Source: Streptomyces sp. NBC_01478 | GTDB lineage: Bacteria; Actinomycetota; Actinomycetes; Streptomycetales; Streptomycetaceae | Assembly (NCBI RefSeq): GCF_036227225.1 | Contig: NZ_CP109444.1 | Coordinates: 8,165,501 to 8,229,500, forward strand | Direction of reading: 5' to 3' | DNA length: 64,000 bases | In this document: piece by piece, positions 37,518-44,125 of the stretch | Layout of the letters: every line of letters starts with the position of its first letter | How positions within the stretch are numbered: the first letter of the stretch is position 1 | Notes under the pieces: model-generated | The model's input: the letters and a program-made list of their open reading frames with translations, nothing else | Told to the model about the DNA's origin: nothing | Database searches by the model: none | Made by a program: the position numbers and the translations under genes

Positions 37518-38234
37518 ATGGACACCGAAGCACAGCCCACGGAGCGCGATCGCTCCTCCAGCCCTTCCGACTCCGAGGACCCCTCGGACACCGGAGGACC
37601 GGAGGACCGGTCGCGTTTCGCGTTGCTGTCGCGGGTCGCCGAGTGGGTGCCCGGCGGCCGGATCACCCTGACTGCCCTGGTCTGTCTGGTCTTTCTGCTG
37701 CTTCTCAACACGTTCTTACTGCAGCCATTCCAGATTCCCAGCGGATCCATGGAATCCGGATTGAGGATCGGCGACCGCGTTCTCGTAAATAAGTTGGCGT
37801 ACCGTTTTGGTGCCCGTCCGAGGCGCGGCGACATCGTTGTGTTCGACGGCACCGGCTATTTCGGGGACGCCGACTACATCAAGCGCGTTGTGGGTGTGGG
37901 GGGAGACCACGTGGTCTGCTGCGACGAGAAGGGGAGGCTCGAGGTGAACGGGCGGTCGGTCGACGAGACGGCGTTCCTGTACCCCGGTGACGCTCCGTCC
38001 ACCGTGGCCTTCGACGTCGTCGTACCCGACGGCACGCTGTTCGTCCTCGGTGACCACCGCGGCGACTCGAGCGACTCCCGGGACCACCTGGGCGATCCGG
38101 GCGGAGGCATGATTCCCGTTGGTGACGTCATCGGACGAGCCGATTGGATCGTCTGGCCCGCCGGGCACTGGACCCACCTCGTCCGACCCGGTGCCTACGC
38201 GCGCGTACCCGCCCCGGACGGCGCCCATGGGTAA
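37518..38234 (+). CDS. sipW: Type I signal peptidase SipW-type
   Basis: A 238-aa membrane-bound signal peptidase I that removes signal peptides after Sec or Tat export. One N-terminal membrane segment (about 51-72), the catalytic Ser box IPSGSME near residue 75 and the Lys box YIKRVVGVGGDHV near 121 are present, followed by GDHRGDSSDS. Unlike the next three genes it has no C-terminal membrane anchor, as described for SipW of S. lividans. Start ATG 37518. It overlaps sipX by 8 bp. The cluster of four paralogues is characteristic of Streptomyces. Confidence 0.93.
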   Translation: MDTEAQPTERDRSSSPSDSEDPSDTGGPEDRSRFALLSRVAEWVPGGRITLTALVCLVFLLLLNTFLLQPFQIPSGSMESGLRIGDRVLVNKLAYRFGARPRRGDIVVFDGTGYFGDADYIKRVVGVGGDHVVCCDEKGRLEVNGRSVDETAFLYPGDAPSTVAFDVVVPDGTLFVLGDHRGDSSDSRDHLGDPGGGMIPVGDVIGRADWIVWPAGHWTHLVRPGAYARVPAPDGAHG

Positions 38235-39342
38235 CCGCGGAAGGCCGCGCGGCGCCACGCCGCCGGGCGGCTCCTTCGGGAACGAGAACCTGCTGCCGAC
38301 CGGTTTCCGGCGCGCGGGCGCCCTGGCCCCGGCCGGGGGAGCCGGCCGCAGCCGGGCCGAGCGGCGCAAGCTCCAGCGCAAGGTCAAGCGGCGCCGACGG
38401 CGCGGCGCGGTCCGGGAGATACCCCTCCTGGTCGGTGTCGCGGTCCTCATAGCCCTCGTCCTGAAGACCTTCCTCCTCCAGGCGTTCGTGATCCCGTCGG
38501 GCTCCATGGAGCAGACGATCCGCATCGGCGACCGCGTCCTGGTCGACAAGTTCACCCCGTGGTTCGGCTCCGAGCCCAAGCGCGGCGACGTCGTCGTCTT
38601 CCACGACCCGGGCGGCTGGCTCGCGGACGAACAGACCACCAAGAAGAACGACCCCATCGTCGTCAAGCAGGTCAAGGAAGGCCTCCAGTTCATCGGCCTG
38701 CTGCCGTCCGACAACGAGAAGGACCTCATCAAGCGGGTCATCGGCGTCGGCGGCGACCACGTCAAGTGCTGTGACTCGCAAGGGCGGGTGACCGTCAACG
38801 GCGTGCCCCTGACCGAGGGCGACTACCTGTATCCCGGGAACTCCCCGTCCGAAACGGCGTTCGACATCACCGTCCCCAAGGGGCGGTTGTGGGTGATGGG
38901 CGACCACCGCGGCAACTCGGCGGACTCCCGCGCACACCAGAACACCAGCTACGGAGGCACGGTCGCGCTCAGTTCGGTGGTGGGACGGGCCAAGGTGATC
39001 GCCTGGCCCATGGGCCACTGGACCAGCCTGAACGAACCTAAAACCTTCGCATCGGTTTCCAACTCCGTGTCGGGGACGACCGCCGGTCCCGAACTGTCGC
39101 ATAGGGTTGCCCCGGTCGATCCGAACGGATCGATCCAACTCCCGAGCCCTGCGGAACTCCCGCTCGTTATGGGAGTGGTGGGCCTGCGCCGAGGATGGGG
39201 CAGGCGGCGGCACAGCGTAAGGAGTTGGCGTGGGGGATGTGGCGGTTGGCGCACGGTCCGGACACGACGGCGAGGAGCACCACGGACACCCCGTGGAAGC
39301 CCCCGTCCCGGCCGCGGACAGCGCCGTGACCTCCGGGAGTGA
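38227..39342 (+). CDS. sipX: Type I signal peptidase SipX-type with extended C-terminus
   Basis: A 371-aa signal peptidase with an N-terminal membrane segment (about 66-88), the Ser box IPSGSMEQ near 95, the Lys box IKRVIGVGGDHVK near 172 and GDHRGNSADSR near 224. A C-terminal hydrophobic stretch PAELPLVMGVVGL with RRGWGRRR resembles the tail anchor of sipY. The frame then continues about 40 more Arg-rich residues and overlaps sipY by 113 bp. A TAA directly before the sipY SD lies in another frame, so either the overlap is real or a one-base indel near 39211-39217 has removed the normal stop. The core enzyme looks intact. Confidence 0.88.
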   Translation: MGNRGRPRGATPPGGSFGNENLLPTGFRRAGALAPAGGAGRSRAERRKLQRKVKRRRRRGAVREIPLLVGVAVLIALVLKTFLLQAFVIPSGSMEQTIRIGDRVLVDKFTPWFGSEPKRGDVVVFHDPGGWLADEQTTKKNDPIVVKQVKEGLQFIGLLPSDNEKDLIKRVIGVGGDHVKCCDSQGRVTVNGVPLTEGDYLYPGNSPSETAFDITVPKGRLWVMGDHRGNSADSRAHQNTSYGGTVALSSVVGRAKVIAWPMGHWTSLNEPKTFASVSNSVSGTTAGPELSHRVAPVDPNGSIQLPSPAELPLVMGVVGLRRGWGRRRHSVRSWRGGCGGWRTVRTRRRGAPRTPRGSPRPGRGQRRDLRE

Positions 39343-40204
39343 CTCCGGAGCCGACGAGGACGGTGCGACGCCGGGCGGCCCGACCCGCACCGACGAACAG
39401 GGGCCGGGCGACTCGCCCCCCCAGCCGAAGAAGCCGCGCTCCTTCTGGAAGGAGCTGCCGATCCTGGTCGTCATCGCGCTGGTCCTCGCGCTGCTGATCA
39501 AGACGTTCCTGGTGCAGGCGTTCTCCATCCCGTCCGACTCGATGCAGAACACCCTCCAGCAGGGCGACCGCGTTCTGGTCGACAAGCTCACCCCGTGGTT
39601 CGGCTCCGAGCCCGAGCGCGGCGAGGTCGTCGTCTTCCACGACCCGGACGACTGGCTGGCGGGCGAGCCCGCGGCCGACCCCAACGCCCTGCAGACGGTG
39701 CTCAGTTGGATCGGTCTGATGCCGTCCGCCCAGGAGAAGGACCTCATCAAGCGGGTCATCGGCGTCGGCGGCGACACCGTCTCCTGCAGTGGCACGGGCC
39801 CGCTGATGGTCAACGGCAAGGCGCTGAACGAGCCGTACGTCTACCCCGGCAACACCCCGTGCACCAACGACGACCAGGGCGGCCAGTTCACCGTCAAGGT
39901 CCCCAAGGGCGACATCTGGGTGATGGGCGACCACCGGCAGAACTCGCGGGACTCGCGCTACAACCAGTCCGACAAGCACCACGGCATGGTCCCGGTGAAG
40001 GAGGTCGTCGGCCGCGCGATCGTCAAGGCCTGGCCCATCAACCGCTGGGGCACGCTGCCGGTCCCGGACACCTTCGACCAGCCGGGCATCAACACCCAGG
40101 CCTCGGCCTCCCGGCTCCTGACGGCCGCTCCGGAGGGCCTCGCCCTCGTCGGCGTACTGCCGCTGGCCCTGTGGCGCCGCAGGCGGTCCGCCAAGACCGA
40201 GTAA
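39230..40204 (+). CDS. sipY: Type I signal peptidase SipY-type
   Basis: A 324-aa signal peptidase. A Ser/Gly/Asp/Pro-rich N-terminus (about 1-70) precedes the membrane segment (about 76-98). The Ser box reads IPSDSMQ near residue 102, with Asp in place of the usual Gly, and the Lys box is IKRVIGVGGDTV. A second hydrophobic segment near the C-terminus followed by WRRRRSAKTE forms the tail anchor. GTG 39230 has a good AAGGAG at 39219-39224. In S. lividans SipY is the main enzyme for secreted proteins; equivalence here is by order and topology. Confidence 0.93.
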   Translation: MGDVAVGARSGHDGEEHHGHPVEAPVPAADSAVTSGSDSGADEDGATPGGPTRTDEQGPGDSPPQPKKPRSFWKELPILVVIALVLALLIKTFLVQAFSIPSDSMQNTLQQGDRVLVDKLTPWFGSEPERGEVVVFHDPDDWLAGEPAADPNALQTVLSWIGLMPSAQEKDLIKRVIGVGGDTVSCSGTGPLMVNGKALNEPYVYPGNTPCTNDDQGGQFTVKVPKGDIWVMGDHRQNSRDSRYNQSDKHHGMVPVKEVVGRAIVKAWPINRWGTLPVPDTFDQPGINTQASASRLLTAAPEGLALVGVLPLALWRRRRSAKTE

Positions 40205-40282
40205 AGGCCTTGTAGAGCTTGTGACCTTGGTCCCGGAGGAAGGGCTGACCACCCTCGGTACTGCCGGGTAGGGTGCGGACCC

Positions 40283-41062
40283 ATGGGTGGCGAGAGCGCA
40301 ACACGTACGGCCCCGCGTACCGGCGGTGGCACTGGCAAGGGCCCGGTGGGCAGCCGGACCGGACAGCGGTTGTCCGGACTGGCCGTCGCGCTGGGCCTTG
40401 TGCTGTTCCTCGGGGGATTCGGCTGGGGAGCGGTGATCTACCGGCCGTACACGGTGCCGACCGGTTCGATGACGCCGACGATCGACGCGGGCGACCGGGT
40501 GCTTGCCCAGCGGGTCGACGGCGACGAGGTGCGCCGCGGCGACGTCGTGGTCTTCACCGACGCGACCTGGGTGACGAACGCCCCCGTGGTCAAGCGGGTG
40601 GTCGCCGTCGGCGGGGACACCGTCTCGTGCTGCACGAACGGCAAACTGGTCGTCAACGGCAAGGAGATCGCCGAGAGCTACCTCAAGGGCGGCCCGGCCG
40701 AGATCAAGACGATCCCGGCGGTGAAGGTCCCCAAGGGCCGCCTGTTCCTGCTCGGCGACGAACGCCAGGGCTCCCTGGACTCCAGCGCCCACCTCACGGA
40801 CGTCGCCAGTGGCACCGTGGCGAGCAGCGCCGTGAGCGCCCGCGTGGACGCCGTCGTCTGGCCCATGAAGGGCACGCTGGAGCGCCCCACCGGCTTCGAG
40901 CCGCTCGGCGCCCTCTCCCGCCCCGGCCCGCTGAGCACGATCGTCGCCTTGATCATCGCGGGCGCGGTGCTCGTCCTCGGCGGCGGCGCCTACGGCCCGT
41001 TCGCCAAGCTGGCGGCCGGCCGCCGCGCCCGTACCCGGACGGAGCCCGTCGGTGCCCGCTGA
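40283..41062 (+). CDS. sipZ: Type I signal peptidase SipZ-type
   Basis: A 259-aa signal peptidase with a Gly/Thr-rich N-terminus, membrane segment (about 32-52), Ser box VPTGSMTP near residue 60 and Lys box VVKRVVAVGGDTV near 105. The conserved GDHR(N) box reads GDERQGSLDSS, with Glu in place of His. A C-terminal anchor (STIVALIIAGAVLVLGGG followed by basic residues) is present. ATG 40283 is the start. Its last 11 bases overlap the following Nudix gene, so the cluster runs as one operon. Confidence 0.92.
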   Translation: MGGESATRTAPRTGGGTGKGPVGSRTGQRLSGLAVALGLVLFLGGFGWGAVIYRPYTVPTGSMTPTIDAGDRVLAQRVDGDEVRRGDVVVFTDATWVTNAPVVKRVVAVGGDTVSCCTNGKLVVNGKEIAESYLKGGPAEIKTIPAVKVPKGRLFLLGDERQGSLDSSAHLTDVASGTVASSAVSARVDAVVWPMKGTLERPTGFEPLGALSRPGPLSTIVALIIAGAVLVLGGGAYGPFAKLAAGRRARTRTEPVGAR

Positions 41063-41591
41063 GGCCACCGAGGAGGGCGCGCACGGCGACTCGTACGAGG
41101 GCGGGCTGCGCAAGGTCGCCCGGGTCGTCCTCCTCGACCCGCAGGACCGCATCCTGCTGCTCCACGGCCATGAGCCGGACGATCCGGCCGACGACTGGTG
41201 GTTCACACCGGGCGGCGGCCTGGAGGGCGACGAGACCCACGAGGAGGCCGCACTACGGGAACTCGCGGAGGAGACCGGCATCACCAAGGTCGAACTCGGC
41301 CCGGTGCTGTGGACGCGGACGTGTTCCTTCCCGTTCGCGGGCCGCCGCTGGGACCAGGACGAGTGGTACTACCTGGCCAGGACGTCCGCCACGGCCGAGG
41401 GCGTGCCCGGCGCCACGGCCCTCACCGATCTGGAGCGACGCAGCGTCTCCGGAGCACGTTGGTGGACGTACCGGGAACTGGACCGGGCGCATGAGACGGT
41501 GTATCCGACCAGACTCGCCGAGCTGCTCCGCAGGCTGCTCGACGAAGGTCCCCCGGCCGGGCCCGTGACCCTTGACACCGAAATCGTCTAG
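41052..41591 (+). CDS. Nudix hydrolase
   Basis: A 179-aa pyrophosphohydrolase acting on a nucleoside diphosphate linked to another moiety; the substrate is not known. The Nudix box is complete (GGGLEGDETHEEAALRELAE followed by ETGI, about residues 53-76), with the metal-binding Glu residues of REL-EE in place. GTG 41052 overlaps the end of sipZ by 11 bp. A specific role in secretion is not suggested by the sequence; the gene is a stable neighbour of the signal peptidases in streptomycetes, as I recall. Confidence 0.9.
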   Translation: MPAEATEEGAHGDSYEGGLRKVARVVLLDPQDRILLLHGHEPDDPADDWWFTPGGGLEGDETHEEAALRELAEETGITKVELGPVLWTRTCSFPFAGRRWDQDEWYYLARTSATAEGVPGATALTDLERRSVSGARWWTYRELDRAHETVYPTRLAELLRRLLDEGPPAGPVTLDTEIV

Positions 41592-41647
41592 GGGCGTACG
41601 GGACTGGCGCACAATGGTGGGATCGCACGGCTGAAGGGGAACATGCC

Positions 41648-41956
41648 ATGAGCGCCGAGGACCTCGAAAAGTACGAGACCGAGATGGAGCTGAAGCTCTA
41701 CCGGGAGTACCGCGATGTCGTCGGTCTGTTCAAATATGTGATCGAGACCGAACGGCGCTTCTACCTCACCAACGACTACGAGATGCAGGTGCACTCGGTC
41801 CAGGGCGAGGTGTTCTTCGAGGTGTCCATGGCGGATGCCTGGGTGTGGGACATGTATCGACCGGCTCGCTTCGTGAAACAGGTCCGCGTGCTCACGTTCA
41901 AGGACGTGAACATCGAGGAGCTGAACAAGAGCGACCTGGAGCTGCCGGGCGGGTGA
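41648..41956 (+). CDS. DUF2469 family protein
   Basis: A 102-aa acidic protein conserved across actinobacteria and always near rplS, signal peptidases and yraN. It starts MSAEDLEKYETEMELKLYREYRD, read in parts, and contains DYEMQVHSVQG near 45 and the aromatic ADAWVWDMYRPARFVK near 62. No catalytic motif or membrane segment is visible and I know no demonstrated function. AAGGGG lies about 8 bp before ATG 41648. A perfect 15-bp hairpin follows 60 bp downstream. Confidence 0.9.
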   Translation: MSAEDLEKYETEMELKLYREYRDVVGLFKYVIETERRFYLTNDYEMQVHSVQGEVFFEVSMADAWVWDMYRPARFVKQVRVLTFKDVNIEELNKSDLELPGG

Positions 41957-42016
41957 CGGCGGACACCCGCGGGGTGGCTGTCACTCGTGTGGGTGGCGGA
42001 GTTCTCCACAATCACT

Positions 42017-42051
42017 GAACGGTCCACCAAGATCCACTTGGTGGACCGTTC
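42017..42051 (+). terminator. Perfect 15-bp hairpin between the DUF2469 gene and yraN
   Basis: GAACGGTCCACCAAG (42017-42031), loop ATCCA, CTTGGTGGACCGTTC (42037-42051): no mismatch. It probably ends the signal peptidase/DUF2469 transcript. It sits so close to yraN that the yraN start must be downstream of it (ATG 42085). Confidence 0.82.
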
Positions 42052-42084
42052 CGCGTGACGGTTGGTGCCGGAGGTGGTGCCGAC

Positions 42085-42447
42085 ATGAACGCACGCAGTG
42101 CACTCGGCAAGTACGGCGAGACGGTGGCCGCACGACGGCTGGTAAAGGCCGGGATGACCGTCCTGGAGCGCAACTGGCGCTGTGGCAGGACCGGCGAGAT
42201 CGACATCGTGGCGCGGGACGGGGACGTCCTGGTCGTCTGCGAGGTCAAGACGCGACGGGCCGGTGCCTTCGAGCACCCGATGGCCGCCGTGACACCCCAC
42301 AAGGCGGAGCGACTACGAGGCCTCGCCGAGCGGTGGATCCACGCGCACGGCGGAGCCCCGCCGGGAGGGGTCCGTATCGACCTGGTGGGTGTCGTCCTGC
42401 CCCGGCGCGGCGGGCCCGTGGTCGAGCATGCACGGGGGGTGGCCTGA
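42085..42447 (+). CDS. YraN/UPF0102 family protein (endonuclease-like fold)
   Basis: A 120-aa protein of the YraN family, whose fold resembles Holliday-junction resolvases and restriction endonucleases. The Asp/Glu/Lys site is visible: [20 protein letters not shown] (about residues 37-57), with EID and ExK in the nuclease arrangement. It starts at ATG 42085 with GGAGG 10 bp upstream; a GTG at 42055 is too close to the terminator hairpin. It precedes comM and dprA, the common DNA-processing order in bacteria. Confidence 0.93.
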   Translation: MNARSALGKYGETVAARRLVKAGMTVLERNWRCGRTGEIDIVARDGDVLVVCEVKTRRAGAFEHPMAAVTPHKAERLRGLAERWIHAHGGAPPGGVRIDLVGVVLPRRGGPVVEHARGVA

Positions 42448-42448
42448 G

Positions 42449-44074
42449 ATGGGGTTCGCTCGTACGTGTTCGGTGGCGCTGGTGGGCGTCGAAGGCGTGG
42501 TGGTCGAGGTCCAGGCCGACCTCGAACCGGGCGTCGCCGCGTTCACGCTGGTGGGACTGCCCGACAAGAGCCTGACGGAGAGCAAGGACCGGGTGCGGGC
42601 CGCGGTCGTCAACTCGGGCGCGCCCTGGCCGCAGAAGAAACTGACCGTCGGGCTCAGTCCGGCGTCGGTGCCCAAGAGCGGCAGCGGGTTCGACCTCGCC
42701 GTGGCGGCGGCCGTGCTCGGCGCGGCCGAGCGGATCGATCCGCGTGTGCTCGCCGACATCGTGATGATCGGCGAGCTGGGCCTGGACGGACGGGTCCGGC
42801 CGGTCCGGGGCATCCTGCCCGCCGTACTGGCCGCCGCGGACTCCGGATACGAGCAGGTCGTCGTGCCGGAGTGCGCCGCCGCCGAGGCGTCGCTCGTGCC
42901 CGGGGTGTCCGTGCTGGGCGTACGCACACTGCGGCAGTTGATCGCCGTGCTCGCCGACGAACCCGTACCCGACGAGGAACCGGACGAGCTGGGACGCCCG
43001 GACCCGCTGCTCGCCGGGCTGCGCATGCCCGGCACGGGCGCTGCCACGGGGATGCACAGCATGGGCGCGGGCCAGCACGACGCGGGGCACGATCTCGCGG
43101 ATGTCGTCGGCCAGTACTCGGCGCGGACGGCGGTCGAGGTCTCGGCGGCCGGCGGCCATCATCTGTTCCTCGAAGGCCCGCCAGGGGCCGGCAAGACGAT
43201 GCTCGCGGAGAGGCTGCCCGCAGTCCTGCCCCGGCTCGGCCGGCAGGAGTCGCTGGAGGTCACGGCGGTGCACTCGGTGGCGGGCCTGCTGCCGCCGGGC
43301 AAACCCCTGATCGACACCGCTCCCTACTGCGCTCCGCACCACTCGGCCACGATGCAGGCCCTCGTCGGGGGCGGGCAGGGGATCGCGCGGCCCGGGGCGG
43401 TGTCGCTGTCCCATCGGGGCGTTCTGTTTCTTGATGAGACCCCAGAGTTCAGTGGTCAGGCGCTGGACGCGCTGCGCCAGCCCCTGGAGGCCGGCCACGT
43501 GGTGATCGCGCGCAGTGCGGGCGTCGTCCGGTTCCCGGCGAGGTTCCTGATGGTGCTCGCGGCCAACCCCTGTCCGTGCGGCCGTTTCTCGCAGGCCGAT
43601 GACTTCTGCGAGTGCGCGCCGATGTCGATCCGGAGGTACCAGGCGCGGCTCTCCGGGCCGCTGCTCGACCGGGTGGATCTACGGGTGGAGGTGGACCGGG
43701 TCACGCGTGACCAGCTCACCGGGCGTGGCTCGCGGGGCGAGTCGACGGCGACGGTCGCGGACCGGGTGCGGGCGGCCAGGGAACGGGCGGCGGCACGGTT
43801 CGCGGACACGCCCTGGCGCACCAACAGCGAGGTGCCCGGCCGTGAACTGCGCAGCCGCTGGCACGCCGAGCGCGGCGCGATGGACGAGGCCGAGCGCAGC
43901 CTGGAGCGCGGTGCGCTCACCGCGCGCGGGCTCGACCGGGTGCTGCGCGTCGCCTGGACGGTCGCCGACCTCGTAGGCCACGACCGACCCGGCGCGACCG
44001 ACGTCGCCCTCGCCCTGCAACTGCGCACGGGCGTACCGCGAGGTGTGCCGATGGGGATCGGGGCGTTGACATGA
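42449..44074 (+). CDS. comM: YifB/ComM family Mg-chelatase-like AAA+ ATPase
   Basis: A 541-aa AAA+ ATPase. In naturally competent bacteria ComM is a helicase that helps integrate donor DNA. An N-terminal Lon-protease-like fold (about 1-190, with a GFDLAVAAAVL segment) precedes the ATPase with Walker A EGPPGAGKTM near 243 and Walker B VLFLDETPEF near 327, and a Cys cluster CPCGRFSQADDFCEC near 375. Start ATG 42449 is one base after the yraN stop. Its stop lies inside the first unit of a 35-bp direct repeat, overlapping an ATG (44071). Confidence 0.94.
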   Translation: MGFARTCSVALVGVEGVVVEVQADLEPGVAAFTLVGLPDKSLTESKDRVRAAVVNSGAPWPQKKLTVGLSPASVPKSGSGFDLAVAAAVLGAAERIDPRVLADIVMIGELGLDGRVRPVRGILPAVLAAADSGYEQVVVPECAAAEASLVPGVSVLGVRTLRQLIAVLADEPVPDEEPDELGRPDPLLAGLRMPGTGAATGMHSMGAGQHDAGHDLADVVGQYSARTAVEVSAAGGHHLFLEGPPGAGKTMLAERLPAVLPRLGRQESLEVTAVHSVAGLLPPGKPLIDTAPYCAPHHSATMQALVGGGQGIARPGAVSLSHRGVLFLDETPEFSGQALDALRQPLEAGHVVIARSAGVVRFPARFLMVLAANPCPCGRFSQADDFCECAPMSIRRYQARLSGPLLDRVDLRVEVDRVTRDQLTGRGSRGESTATVADRVRAARERAAARFADTPWRTNSEVPGRELRSRWHAERGAMDEAERSLERGALTARGLDRVLRVAWTVADLVGHDRPGATDVALALQLRTGVPRGVPMGIGALT

Positions 44075-44125
44075 CCTGGAGTGGTGAGGCGATCGGGGCG
44101 ATGACATGACAGGGAGCGGTGAGGT
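44056..44125 (+). repeat. 35-bp direct repeat spanning the comM stop and the dprA start
   Basis: Unit 1 is 44056-44090, unit 2 44091-44125, identical at 30 of 35 positions (GATCGGGGCG, TGACATGAC, GGTGAGG in both). Unit 1 holds the comM stop overlapped by ATG 44071; unit 2 holds the ATG 44106 used for dprA. Confidence 0.85.
44071..44109 (+). other. 12-codon mini reading frame between comM and dprA
   Basis: ATG 44071 overlaps the comM TGA (ATGA), runs twelve codons, and its TGA (44107-44109) overlaps ATG 44106 of dprA, again as ATGA. Whether it is translated is unknown; it could pass terminating ribosomes from comM to dprA. Confidence 0.5.
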
